From Arcobacter porcinus (GTDB lineage Bacteria; Campylobacterota; Campylobacteria; Campylobacterales; Arcobacteraceae), in NCBI RefSeq assembly GCF_004299785.2, contig NZ_CP036246.2:372001-436000 (forward strand): a stretch of DNA of 64,000 bases, given 5' to 3'. The stretch's first letter is position 1, and each line of letters opens with the position of its first letter. Below the pieces are notes generated by a model. It saw nothing but the letters and a program-made list of their open reading frames with translations. It did no database searches and was not told the origin of the DNA. The position numbers were made by a program, and so were the translations under genes. Positions 9,304 through 18,058 of this stretch are shown here, one piece after another.

Positions 9304-11124
9304 TTAGTAGAACTTGTTTAGTTTGAAAATATAGCTAATATTGTTTTTAAATTCATTTACAATTTTAAAACTCTCTTTGAGTAAATCTCTCTCGATTTTT
9401 CCTAAGTTTTGCATATCTATATTATTGTTTAGCTCACTGTTTTGTTGTAAAAGTTCGATTTGATGTTTTAATCTAATATTATTTGCTATCTCAAAAGCTT
9501 CAATTAATTCAGCACTTATTTTATTATCCAAAATATTTTTTTGTTTTAAAATCTCTATTCTTTTAACAGTAGTTGTCTCTTTTATTCCATATTTTAAAGC
9601 TAAGCTTCTAATTCCATGAACTATTGGAAATATTGCAGCTTTTTTTATATTTATTAAATCATTCTTATTCATAAAGCTTGATAATGTAGCTGGAGTTTCA
9701 AAAGATGTTATAGATTTTGCAAAATATGCTAAAAATATATCATTATGCTGTTTATTATATAAAATATTTTTAAGTTCAATCAACATATTTTTATCTCCTG
9801 CAACAGCAAAAGAGTCTATAAAAATTGCTAAATCTAGAAATGATTTCATATTTGAAGTGTTTTCTAACCAAGAGTTTATATCTTTTTTAAATTGGTTAAA
9901 ATTTTTGCACCATGTAGGATTTGAAACCATAATATTTCCTTTACAAGGAGGATAACCTAAAAATATCAAAGAATCTGTGATCTCTTGCATATATTTTGTA
10001 TATAAGTTTACATCAATACCATCTTTTACTATCAAAGCATTATCTTGATCATTTTTTATGATTTGTTCATTTCTACCTTCGCTTCCCATTACAAATAAAC
10101 AAGCACTTTCTTGAAGCTCTTTTGGAAGAATCAATGAGTAAACTTTTTGATAAACTTTTGTATTTAATTGACCAATTAAATTTGAAATATGATGAATTTT
10201 TACACCTTTTGCTTGAAGACTAGTAATAATATCCATAAAATCTTTACTAGCATCTTTCAAATCTACTATGTTTTTTGCTTTACTTATTTTTGATTCTATT
10301 ACATAAGTATGATTTGCAAAGTGAGATAAAATATCTATTTGCTCTAAAATCCCAAGCATTTCTCCACTACTATTTACAACACCAACTCTTTTTATATTTT
10401 TTTTAACTAAGATTGTAAGTGCTTCAAATAAATAATCATCATTTTTAATTGTTAAAAGAGGAAAAATAGCAATATCTTTTACAGGAATAGATAAATCTCT
10501 ACCTTCTAAAAGAACTTTAACTTTTAGTAAAGAATCTGTAATTATTCCAAACTCTTTATTTTCTCCTTCAACTATAATTGTTGAGGTTTTAAATTTCATA
10601 GATTTATCGATGGCTTCAATAAGTTTTGTATCTTTTTGAACAATACAAGCTTCCCTTATTAAAGTATCTTCAACTTTTGCTATCATAAAAGATGATAGTT
10701 GTGAAGCATTCTCTTTCTCTTTAAGAGTTCTTAACTTATTTACTAAATCTTTTAAAAAGAAATCTTTAAAAGCTTGGTTTTTTTCAATTAATTCTAAAAA
10801 TATTTTTTTATCAATTTCGTAGCAAATAAGCTCTTCATTTACTTTGAAACTATTTTCACATTTATCATAAATAAGTGAATTTGAATCAAATGTATCTTCG
10901 CTTTGATAATCCATAACTACAACATTTTCATTATTGTATTCAAAAACAGAACCCTTTATAATAATAAAAAAACTCTTTGGAATATTATCTGGGCTTATTA
11001 AAACTGTCCCTTTTGGATAATAAGCTATGTCCATATTTTCTAAACATCTTGCCATTTGACTTGGGCTTAATAATTCAAATGGATGGATTTTTGATAAAAA
11101 AACCTCTTGATCTTGAATACTCAT
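9304..11124 (-). CDS. cNMP-binding/CBS/DUF294 putative nucleotidyltransferase, copy 2
   Basis: The 606-residue paralogue of the protein at 2477-4312 has the same layout: cyclic-nucleotide-binding-like domain, CBS pair, GSEGR at 347-351 with D359/D361, and a DUF294 C-terminal helical domain. The sequences have diverged considerably, including in the sensor half, so the two may answer different signals or partners. It lies 19 bases after a divergent symporter (11144-12727) and 1 base before the exonuclease, a tight three-gene unit. The modified target is unknown. Confidence 0.85.
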   Translation of the reverse strand: MSIQDQEVFLSKIHPFELLSPSQMARCLENMDIAYYPKGTVLISPDNIPKSFFIIIKGSVFEYNNENVVVMDYQSEDTFDSNSLIYDKCENSFKVNEELICYEIDKKIFLELIEKNQAFKDFFLKDLVNKLRTLKEKENASQLSSFMIAKVEDTLIREACIVQKDTKLIEAIDKSMKFKTSTIIVEGENKEFGIITDSLLKVKVLLEGRDLSIPVKDIAIFPLLTIKNDDYLFEALTILVKKNIKRVGVVNSSGEMLGILEQIDILSHFANHTYVIESKISKAKNIVDLKDASKDFMDIITSLQAKGVKIHHISNLIGQLNTKVYQKVYSLILPKELQESACLFVMGSEGRNEQIIKNDQDNALIVKDGIDVNLYTKYMQEITDSLIFLGYPPCKGNIMVSNPTWCKNFNQFKKDINSWLENTSNMKSFLDLAIFIDSFAVAGDKNMLIELKNILYNKQHNDIFLAYFAKSITSFETPATLSSFMNKNDLINIKKAAIFPIVHGIRSLALKYGIKETTTVKRIEILKQKNILDNKISAELIEAFEIANNIRLKHQIELLQQNSELNNNIDMQNLGKIERDLLKESFKIVNEFKNNISYIFKLNKFY

Positions 11125-11143
11125 ATTTTTTCCTTGAAATAGA

Positions 11144-12727
11144 CTAAACTTTTTTATTAAATATAAATTTTGAACAAAAAAGTGTTATTGAAATATTTAA
11201 AACTCCTATAATTGCCCCTATTGCTTCAGGACTTATAAAAAAATTGAAATAATCATAAATAAATATATAAGAGATAATTGAAATTAAAGAGATTAATAAA
11301 GCATAATAAATAGAATTTTTATCAATATCTTTAAACATTGTTAAAAATAGAATTGGGAAAATAGTCGATGCACTTATGCTAAAAGCTAGAATAACTATTT
11401 TTAAGATAGAAAAATCTTTTAAATTAAAGAATGTAGCAAATATTATAATTGTTGCCAAAAAGAGATTTAATATAAATTTATTTGGTTTTTTATCTTTAAA
11501 AATGAATTCATTTGCCAAAGTAGATTTTAAAAGAATTATTAGTGCTGTCATTGTTGATAAAGTTGCAGCAAGTGCACCAGAAATCACAAGTGCAATAATC
11601 CAGTTAGGCATATTTGCCATTTCACTATTTATTAGAAAAACAGTATCAGGATTTAAGCTTAATTCATTTAAAGAAATATTTTTATCACTATTTAAATCTT
11701 TAAATGACACAAGAGAAGTATCTTCCCAAGTTTTAAGCCACTTACCATTTTTTTGAACATTATTTTCATCTATATAATCATCTTGAATATAAGTTTTATA
11801 ATTAATATTTGAAATATTCTTAGAAAAGTTAAGAGCTGATAATGCAGGTAAACTAACAATAAAAGAGTAAATAATAGCTACAAAAAACAGTCCCCAAAGA
11901 GCACTTTTTTTACTGTTCTCTATACTTGATGTTGCAAAAAATTTTATTAAAATATGAGGTAAAGTAGCAACTCCTAATGCAACAGTAATAGCAAGTAAAA
12001 TATTATTGATTAAGCTATTTTTTTCAATAATATTAAATTCTAAAAAACTATCTTTAATTGCTATTAATAGCTCTTGATTATTTTCTAAAGTTGAAAACAT
12101 TAAGAGTTGAGGAAAATAACTGTTTGTTAAGTTAATAGTTAAAAATATTATTGGAGTTGCAAATGATATAAATACAATTATGTATTGAAAAATAAATGCA
12201 TAGCTAATATTTCTTCTCCCTGAAACACTTGCATAAAAAAGAGCAATAAAAAGAGCAATGAAAAGAGCTTTATCAAAAGTGACTTGAAAAATTCTTGATA
12301 AGATTATTCCACTTGCTTTTAATTGTGCATTTAAATATAAAAAAGTAATTAATAAAACTATTATAGTTGTAAGATTAGTTAAAATAGGGCTTTTATATTT
12401 TTTATTAAAATATGTAGGAATAGAAAATTCAGCCTCTTTTCTTAATTTTGGAACAATTAAAAATGATAAAAGTAGAAAACCAAAAATAACACCAAAGATA
12501 AAATAATTTGCAATAGAGTAAGAGTATAAAAATAAACCAGCAAAAGATAAGAATGTAGCCGCACTAATAAAATCAATTGCAATAGAAATACCATTTAAAC
12601 TAGGATGATTTGAATCTTTTACAATATAAAAATCTTTTGTTGAACTTGCTTTTGTCCATAAAGCTATACTAAAATAAATTGTAAATGATATAGCAACGAA
12701 AAGATAGATTAATGATTGTAGTTCCAT
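11144..12727 (-). CDS. Divergent sodium:solute symporter with EF-hand-like loop
   Basis: The 527-residue SSS-family protein has many hydrophobic helices, an N-terminal KDFYIVKD..NGISIAIDFISAATFL region and the PHILIKFFA segment that matches ActP's PHILMRFFT. It is far from the two ActP copies. A hydrophilic insert at about residues 310-370 contains DLNSDKNISLNE (344-355), which fits an EF-hand calcium loop with K in place of the usual G. I recall similar inserts in the VC_2705-like symporter subfamily. It probably imports a carboxylate; the substrate is unknown. It heads the second exonuclease/DUF294 unit. Confidence 0.82.
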   Translation of the reverse strand: MELQSLIYLFVAISFTIYFSIALWTKASSTKDFYIVKDSNHPSLNGISIAIDFISAATFLSFAGLFLYSYSIANYFIFGVIFGFLLLSFLIVPKLRKEAEFSIPTYFNKKYKSPILTNLTTIIVLLITFLYLNAQLKASGIILSRIFQVTFDKALFIALFIALFYASVSGRRNISYAFIFQYIIVFISFATPIIFLTINLTNSYFPQLLMFSTLENNQELLIAIKDSFLEFNIIEKNSLINNILLAITVALGVATLPHILIKFFATSSIENSKKSALWGLFFVAIIYSFIVSLPALSALNFSKNISNINYKTYIQDDYIDENNVQKNGKWLKTWEDTSLVSFKDLNSDKNISLNELSLNPDTVFLINSEMANMPNWIIALVISGALAATLSTMTALIILLKSTLANEFIFKDKKPNKFILNLFLATIIIFATFFNLKDFSILKIVILAFSISASTIFPILFLTMFKDIDKNSIYYALLISLISIISYIFIYDYFNFFISPEAIGAIIGVLNISITLFCSKFIFNKKV

Positions 12728-12819
12728 GTATAAAAAAACCTTTTAATGTATGCAATTTAAAAGCACTAAAAATTTGGAAATTATAGTAGAAAATTATAGC
12801 AAGGAAGTAGCATTAAGTT

Positions 12820-13482
12820 TTAGATAGAGTAATATCTATCTATTTTATAACCAAGTCCTCTTATATTTTTTATAAAATCCTCTTTTAATGATTTTTTTAA
12901 TCTTGAAATTTCTGCTCTGATTGTTGGGTTATCAATATTTTCTCCATCCCAAACATCCATTCTAAAGTGTTCAAAATCCACAATCATATTTATATTTAAA
13001 GCTAAAATATGAATAATTTCTAACTGTTTTTTTGTAAGATTTTGTGGCTCACCGTTAAAGTATAAAACTTGTTTGTCTTTTGAATATGAGTAGTTTTCTG
13101 AAAATTTTATATGAGAAGTATCTCTTTGCTCTTTTTTTAGAATAAGATTTATTTTAATACCAAGTTCTTCAAGATGAAATGGTTTTTTTAAATATTCTCT
13201 AGCTCCTAAAGAGTAGGCTTTTGTAATATCATCAATATCGCTTTGAGCAGATATAAATATTGTAGGAATATGAATTTTTCTATTATTTAAAGTATCTAAA
13301 ACTCCAAAGCCATCAATTGTAGGAACATTTACATCAAGTATTAATAAATCATATCTGTTCTCAATGTTTTCTAAAACTTCTTTACCATCAAAAAAGCTAT
13401 CAACCATATGACCAATGCCTTTTAAGTACTCTGTAATAGCACTATTTAGCATTATTTCATCTTCAAGTAGTAGTATCTTCAT
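12820..13482 (-). CDS. OmpR-family response regulator
   Basis: The 220-residue protein has an N-terminal receiver domain with the acidic pair near residues 8-9, phosphoacceptor D50 (LLILDVNVP) and conserved lysine in KKPF, then a winged-helix DNA-binding domain ending RGLGYKI. It overlaps the 3' end of the histidine kinase gene by 20 bases, so the two form a coupled pair. Position directly before the symporter gene suggests that it regulates transport genes, which is inference. Confidence 0.92.
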   Translation of the reverse strand: MKILLLEDEIMLNSAITEYLKGIGHMVDSFFDGKEVLENIENRYDLLILDVNVPTIDGFGVLDTLNNRKIHIPTIFISAQSDIDDITKAYSLGAREYLKKPFHLEELGIKINLILKKEQRDTSHIKFSENYSYSKDKQVLYFNGEPQNLTKKQLEIIHILALNINMIVDFEHFRMDVWDGENIDNPTIRAEISRLKKSLKEDFIKNIRGLGYKIDRYYSI

Positions 13483-15046
13483 TTAATTTAAACCTATAAA
13501 TAAATTTTGTATCTTTGTTATCTGACAAGACTTTTATTATAACTAAGTTTTTATCACAAATCTCTTTTACTATTTTTAAACCTAGTCCAAAACCACCTCT
13601 TGCACTATTTTCTCTATAAAAATCTTCAAATATTTTATCAATATAATCAATCTTTTTAGAATGAGTTGAGATTGAAAGCTCAACTTCATTATCATCTACA
13701 TAAAATAGTTTAATAAAAATTGGAGATTTTGGAAAAGAGTATTTAACAGCATTTGAAAGATTATTATCTATAACTCTTTGAAGTTCTAAAGAATTAAATT
13801 TAATATAAACATCTTCTTCAATATTTTTTATAATATAAAGGCTATTTGATTTTACTATCTCTTCAAAAAAGTTTAATCTTTTCTCTAAAAATTCACTAAT
13901 ATTTAAATACTCTTTTTCATAAGTAACTCTATCTTTTTTTATTAAAAAAGATAGATCATCATAAATATATTGAATTATTTTTGATCCAGCTTCAATATTT
14001 GTAATATAGCTATTGTGCTCAATTTTTGTTTTAAGTAAATCTAAATTTGTACGAATAATAGCTAAAGGTGTATTTATTTCATGAACAGAGTTCTTTATAA
14101 ATTGTTTTTGTGACTCAAGTAATTCTGAAAGCTCTTTTGTTTTTTCTTGAACTTTTTCTTCTAGATTTTTATTTAAACCAATCAAAACATTTGATCTCAA
14201 ATTCATATTTGTCATAGCATCAAAAGCGTAGTTTGCAATAACTTTAAACTCACCAAACATAAATCTACTTTGATTTATAGGATCATTTTTCTCTTGAGCC
14301 TCTTTAAAATATTTACCTATTTCTTTAACATCTTTTACAATTAATATTGTTGCATTTTTATATATAAAAACAGAGTAAAGAATTAGTAAAATTGTAAGAG
14401 ATGTTATTTGAAGAGTATAGTTTGATATTTTTTTAATATACTCTTCTTCTTTTTCTTTTATTAATTTATCTATTTCATCAAGATAGACACCTTTTCCAAT
14501 AGTCCATGAAAGAGGTTCATAAGATGATACAAAAGATATTTTATTTGTCTCTTTTGTAATTTCTGGTTTTGTCCAAAAATAGTTTACAAAACCACCATTT
14601 TTCTCTTTTGATACTTCAATAAGCTCTTTAATTACCTCTTTTTTATTAAAGTCTTTAAGATTTAGAAAATTTTGCCCAATTCTACTTTTATCGTGTGAGT
14701 TATCAACTAAATTACCATCAAAATCATAAATAAAGATATAGTCATTGTTATTTGAGTTTAAATTTATTTTATTAAGAGCATATATTATTTCTTGTTTAAT
14801 ATTTTCTACTGATTCTATATCTTTGTTCTCTAAGTAGAAGTAATCAATTAGTTTAATTGTACTTTTAATCTCATTTTCTAAAAGTGTTTTTTGGTTGTTT
14901 GAATAATCTTCTTTTAAATTCATTATTTTTTCTTGTAGCTCATCGTGAGCATTGTTTATAATAATAAATGTAAAAGAGGATATGAGGATAATAATAAAAA
15001 ATATACTATAAACTATTAGATGATATAAACTTTTTGCTTTTAACAT
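13463..15046 (-). CDS. Cache-domain sensor histidine kinase
   Basis: The 527-residue inner membrane kinase has a transmembrane helix at about 12-32, a periplasmic sCache_2-like domain (YIFIYDFDGNLVDNS, then FVNYFWTKP) to about residue 195, a second helix at about 210-230, a coiled coil, a HisKA box with H322 (SVHEINTP) and a C-terminal ATPase with GGFGLGLKIVKE. sCache_2 domains often bind small carboxylates or amines. Placed beside ackA-pta and three carboxylate-type symporters, an organic acid signal is plausible but unproven. AAGG lies 10 bases before the ATG. Confidence 0.92.
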   Translation of the reverse strand: MLKAKSLYHLIVYSIFFIIILISSFTFIIINNAHDELQEKIMNLKEDYSNNQKTLLENEIKSTIKLIDYFYLENKDIESVENIKQEIIYALNKINLNSNNNDYIFIYDFDGNLVDNSHDKSRIGQNFLNLKDFNKKEVIKELIEVSKEKNGGFVNYFWTKPEITKETNKISFVSSYEPLSWTIGKGVYLDEIDKLIKEKEEEYIKKISNYTLQITSLTILLILYSVFIYKNATILIVKDVKEIGKYFKEAQEKNDPINQSRFMFGEFKVIANYAFDAMTNMNLRSNVLIGLNKNLEEKVQEKTKELSELLESQKQFIKNSVHEINTPLAIIRTNLDLLKTKIEHNSYITNIEAGSKIIQYIYDDLSFLIKKDRVTYEKEYLNISEFLEKRLNFFEEIVKSNSLYIIKNIEEDVYIKFNSLELQRVIDNNLSNAVKYSFPKSPIFIKLFYVDDNEVELSISTHSKKIDYIDKIFEDFYRENSARGGFGLGLKIVKEICDKNLVIIKVLSDNKDTKFIYRFKLNEDTTT

Positions 15047-15115
15047 AAAAATAAAACCTTGATTTAAAATAATTTAATAGTAGCTATATTTATATAATAA
15101 AGAGTTAAAATAAAA

Positions 15116-15192
15116 TGGCGCGGCCAACGAGACTCGAACTCGCGACCTCCTGCGTGACAGGCAGGCATTCTAACCAACTAAACTATGGCCGC
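15116..15192 (-). tRNA. tRNA-Asp (GTC), copy 1
   Basis: A 77-base cloverleaf with acceptor GCGGCCA pairing to TGGCCGC, anticodon GTC, a normal GTTCGAGTC T-loop and encoded CCA. It is the last gene of the eight-tRNA cluster in transcription order. Confidence 0.96.
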
Positions 15193-15206
15193 ACCAGAAT
15201 AATAAA

Positions 15207-15282
15207 TGGTGGTCGATAAAAGACTCGAACTTTTGACATCTACCTTGTAAGGGTAGCGCTCTACCAACTGAGCTAATCGACC
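15207..15282 (-). tRNA. tRNA-Val (TAC), copy 1
   Basis: A 76-base cloverleaf with acceptor GGTCGAT, anticodon TAC, the usual D-loop TAGCTCAGTTGGTAGAGC and encoded CCA. The 14-base spacer to tRNA-Asp is identical in both cluster copies. Confidence 0.96.
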
Positions 15283-15316
15283 AAATAAAAATGGAGATAA
15301 ATTGTGTATTTACTCT

Positions 15317-15391
15317 TGGTGACCCCTAGGGGATTCGAACCCCTGTGGCATGGATGAAAACCATGAATCCTAACCGTTAGATGAAGGGGCC
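15317..15391 (-). tRNA. tRNA-Glu (TTC), copy 1
   Basis: A 75-base cloverleaf with acceptor GGCCCCT, anticodon TTC, T-arm GGGGTTCGAATCCCC and encoded CCA. A 34-base spacer separates it from tRNA-Val, against 18 bases in the other copy. Confidence 0.96.
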
Positions 15392-15412
15392 AAGATTAAA
15401 TAACAATATAAG

Positions 15413-15488
15413 TGGTGACCTGTGATGGATTCGAACCATCGGCCTCCTCATTAAAAGTGAGATGCTCTACCGACTGAGCTAACAAGTC
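15413..15488 (-). tRNA. tRNA-Lys (TTT), copy 1
   Basis: A 76-base cloverleaf with acceptor GACTTGT, anticodon TTT, T-arm with GGTTCGAATCC and encoded CCA. It starts the downstream half of the duplicated cluster, 11 bases after tRNA-Asp copy 2. Confidence 0.96.
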
Positions 15489-15499
15489 AAAAAATAAAA

Positions 15500-15576
15500 T
15501 GGCGCGGCCAACGAGACTCGAACTCGCGACCTCCTGCGTGACAGGCAGGCATTCTAACCAACTAAACTATGGCCGC
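15500..15576 (-). tRNA. tRNA-Asp (GTC), copy 2
   Basis: Identical over its 77 bases to the copy at 15116-15192, with anticodon GTC and encoded CCA. It closes the upstream half of the duplicated Lys-Glu-Val-Asp unit. Confidence 0.96.
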
Positions 15577-15590
15577 ACCAGAATAATAAA

Positions 15591-15666
15591 TGGTGGTCGA
15601 TAAAAGACTCGAACTTTTGACATCTACCTTGTAAGGGTAGCGCTCTACCAACTGAGCTAATCGACC
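15591..15666 (-). tRNA. tRNA-Val (TAC), copy 2
   Basis: Same sequence and anticodon (TAC) as the copy at 15207-15282, with the same spacer to tRNA-Asp and encoded CCA. Confidence 0.96.
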
Positions 15667-15684
15667 GTTTGTATATTTTAGTCT

Positions 15685-15759
15685 TGGTGACCCCTAGGGG
15701 ATTCGAACCCCTGTGGCATGGATGAAAACCATGAATCCTAACCGTTAGATGAAGGGGCC
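15685..15759 (-). tRNA. tRNA-Glu (TTC), copy 2
   Basis: Same 75-base sequence as the copy at 15317-15391, anticodon TTC, encoded CCA. The flanking spacers differ from those of copy 1. Confidence 0.96.
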
Positions 15760-15772
15760 AAGATATACAAAA

Positions 15773-15848
15773 TGGTGACCTGTGATGGATTCGAACCATC
15801 GGCCTCCTCATTAAAAGTGAGATGCTCTACCGACTGAGCTAACAAGTC
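15773..15848 (-). tRNA. tRNA-Lys (TTT), copy 2
   Basis: Same 76-base sequence as the copy at 15413-15488, anticodon TTT, encoded CCA. It is the first gene of the cluster, about 55 bases downstream of the promoter -10 box. Confidence 0.96.
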
Positions 15849-15902
15849 ATTTTATATCTTTGAAATTATGAATTAACGTTCATAAACTCAAAATGGACTG
15901 GA

Positions 15903-15931
15903 ATTATAGTGCAATTAAAATTAATTGTCAA
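15903..15931 (-). promoter_or_regulatory. Near-consensus sigma-70 promoter of the tRNA cluster
   Basis: On the minus strand TTGACA (15926-15931) and TATAAT (15903-15908) are separated by exactly 17 bases. This perfect match points at the tRNA cluster. The -35 box overlaps the last codons and the stop region of the pncC gene, so the promoter is partly inside a coding sequence. Confidence 0.88.
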
Positions 15932-16427
15932 GAGTTTTTTGAATAAATTTGAGAATTTTTTTTAAAGATGTTTTTGCAGCCTTTTTTTGGATAGATTCTC
16001 TACAGCCTTTAAACTTATATATTTTTATATTTTTCTTACTAGATTTACTTGAAATACCTATTACAACTGTACCTACTGGTTTGTTTTTTGTTCCACCATT
16101 TGGACCAGCAACTCCTGAAATTGCTATTGCATAGTCTGCATTAAATTTATCTAATACTCCATCTAACATCTCACTTACAGTTTCAATACTAACTGCACCA
16201 AATTTATTTAGAGTATCATATGAAACATTTAACTCTTTATGCTTTATTTCATTTGAATAGCTTACTAAACTACCATTGAAAATTTCGCTTGAACCAGATA
16301 TTTTAGTTATTAAACTAGCTACTAAACCACCTGTACAAGACTCTGCACAAGTTATAGTTTTTTTTGATTTTTTTAAAATATTTTGAAGCTTTAGCATATC
16401 TTTTTTTGAGAATAGTTTTTTTTGCAT
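15921..16427 (-). CDS. pncC: CinA C-terminal domain protein (nicotinamide-nucleotide amidase, PncC type)
   Basis: The 168-residue protein has only the CinA C-terminal amidase domain, with TCAESCTGG near residue 40, ISGVAGPNGG and KPVGTVVIGI. In other bacteria this domain deamidates NMN to nicotinate mononucleotide for pyridine nucleotide recycling. The N-terminal MoaB-like COG1058 domain is absent, as in E. coli PncC. It lies about 90 bases after mqo on the same strand, with a stem-loop between. The gene end carries the promoter for the tRNA cluster. Confidence 0.88.
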   Translation of the reverse strand: MQKKLFSKKDMLKLQNILKKSKKTITCAESCTGGLVASLITKISGSSEIFNGSLVSYSNEIKHKELNVSYDTLNKFGAVSIETVSEMLDGVLDKFNADYAIAISGVAGPNGGTKNKPVGTVVIGISSKSSKKNIKIYKFKGCRESIQKKAAKTSLKKILKFIQKTLDN

Positions 16428-16470
16428 GCTTGTTCCTTAATTATAATATTAAGTTATATTATTTGAGAGC

Positions 16471-16501
16471 TTAGGGTATCAATAACATATTGATACCCTA
16501 A
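16471..16501. terminator. Stem-loop between mqo and pncC
   Basis: Arms of 14 bases (16471-16484 and 16488-16501) pair perfectly around a 3-base loop. It lies just after the mqo stop in the minus direction, but no strong T-run follows. It is probably a terminator or mRNA 3' stem for mqo. Confidence 0.6.
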
Positions 16502-16519
16502 ATTAATAAATGTTTTTTG

Positions 16520-17878
16520 TTATTTATCGTCCGTAAAATCTGCTAAAAACTTATCTTCATAGAAAGTTTTTCCAAGATATTTTGTAACTAATTTTATATC
16601 TCTTTCTGCATTTCCTAAACAAGAAGTAGCTCCTGGAGATGGAGTCATATTATAAATAATTCCTTCTTCTTCAGTAATAGAAGCTTCTCCTAACATTAGT
16701 TTCTTTTCAGTTTTATTTAAAACTTGTGGTCTTACTCCACCAAAGTTTTTTGCATATTCAATATCTTCAACACTTAATGAAGGTACGATTTTTTGTGCAT
16801 CTTTTACAAATAGTTTTTTATTTATTCCAGGTACTTCAAATAAGAAGTTTTTGAAAATATAGTTTCTAATATCACTATCTTTTAATAAGTCCCAGAAAAT
16901 TTTTAGGATACTTCCATCAAAATTTAAAGTTTTTAAACATTGGAAGAAAGATTTTCCACCTTTATATCTTTCTAAAACAAGAAGTGCTAGAGCTGTTGGT
17001 CCAAATCTTGTTTTACCGTCACATAGAATATCTGGATCTCCATGAAGAGCAGCAAATGGTAATTTATCATTTTGTACCATATAAACTTTACCATTTAGGT
17101 ATGTTCCATTTGTAATGTAAAAAGAACCAGCCATAGATAGTGAACCCATATGTTTTCCATGACCCATTTTATGAGCTAGATATAGTGAGTGAGCACCTGC
17201 ATTTACAACAACAAAATCAGCTGTATAAACTGTACCATTTTTAGTAGTTACTTTGAATTTTTTATCAATTTTTTCTATTTCATCAACTTCTGAGTTAAAA
17301 AATACATCAGTAGTTTTATTTGAATCAGCTTCTGTAGCAGCTTTTACAAGCTCTTTTGTCATAGCACCAAAATCAACAGTTGTATATTGATTATTTGTTC
17401 CCATTGCAACAATAGGCTCAGGTCTTTCTATAGTTTTATTTTTATCTGCATATACTAAAAGAGGTTCTTTCCCTTTTAAAGTTTCTTTATCCCAAAGTTC
17501 TAAATAAGGGAAAATCTCTTTAAATTGATTATATCTGTTTGTTATAAACTCAACTTCTTTTTCACCAACACCTAAAGCCATTTTTTGGTGTTTGAACATA
17601 ATTTTATCTTGAAGATTATACATTAAGTTAAACTTCTCGATCATTTTCGCAGTTCTTTTTGTGATTTTAGCTTTTTCAAAAGTATAGTTTGTCTCAATAT
17701 CTCCAACGTGGATTGTTTGAGAGTTACTTGTTCCTTTTGAATTTAAAGTTGCCAAATCTTCATATTTTTCTAATAGACAAATATTGTTAATATCTGAATA
17801 TTTTGCTAACTCAAAAAATAGAGCTGCTCCAGAAATTCCACCACCTACAACAATTACTTCATAGTGTTTTGCACTCAT
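16520..17878 (-). CDS. mqo: Malate:quinone oxidoreductase
   Basis: The 452-residue FAD enzyme starts with a dinucleotide-binding GGGISG (residues 12-17), then NSQTIHVGDIETNYTFEKA, GSFYITNG, LPFAALHGDPD, RFGPTALALLVLERY and a final MTPSPGATSCL. These match what I recall of the short epsilonproteobacterial Mqo of Helicobacter pylori, rather than the longer E. coli form. It oxidises malate to oxaloacetate and passes electrons to the quinone pool at the inner membrane face, replacing or adding to malate dehydrogenase in the TCA cycle. It is divergent from ileS. Confidence 0.9.
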   Translation of the reverse strand: MSAKHYEVIVVGGGISGAALFFELAKYSDINNICLLEKYEDLATLNSKGTSNSQTIHVGDIETNYTFEKAKITKRTAKMIEKFNLMYNLQDKIMFKHQKMALGVGEKEVEFITNRYNQFKEIFPYLELWDKETLKGKEPLLVYADKNKTIERPEPIVAMGTNNQYTTVDFGAMTKELVKAATEADSNKTTDVFFNSEVDEIEKIDKKFKVTTKNGTVYTADFVVVNAGAHSLYLAHKMGHGKHMGSLSMAGSFYITNGTYLNGKVYMVQNDKLPFAALHGDPDILCDGKTRFGPTALALLVLERYKGGKSFFQCLKTLNFDGSILKIFWDLLKDSDIRNYIFKNFLFEVPGINKKLFVKDAQKIVPSLSVEDIEYAKNFGGVRPQVLNKTEKKLMLGEASITEEEGIIYNMTPSPGATSCLGNAERDIKLVTKYLGKTFYEDKFLADFTDDK

Positions 17879-18016
17879 TTTCCTATCCTATATTAATGTA
17901 AAAAAATTTTGCAAAGATTCTAACATATAAACTTTTTAATTAAGATAAAGTATAAAATAAAATTATAAATTTAAGCAAGCTAATTATTCATAAATTTAAT
18001 TTTAAAACTTTTTCGA

Positions 18017-18022
18017 TATAAT
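18017..18022 (+). promoter_or_regulatory. Probable -10 box of ileS
   Basis: TATAAT lies 36 bases upstream of the ileS ATG in an AT-rich stretch with T-runs upstream. There is no clear -35 box, which is normal for sigma-70 promoters in this lineage. Confidence 0.5.
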
Positions 18023-18058
18023 CTTCGATTTAGTAAATAATATTTTAAGGTATGAATT

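Noticed and set aside
15554-15811. An 85-codon open frame over the tRNA cluster
   Set aside because: It lies across tRNA-Asp, tRNA-Val, tRNA-Glu and part of tRNA-Lys and has no ribosome binding site; the tRNAs fully explain the sequence.
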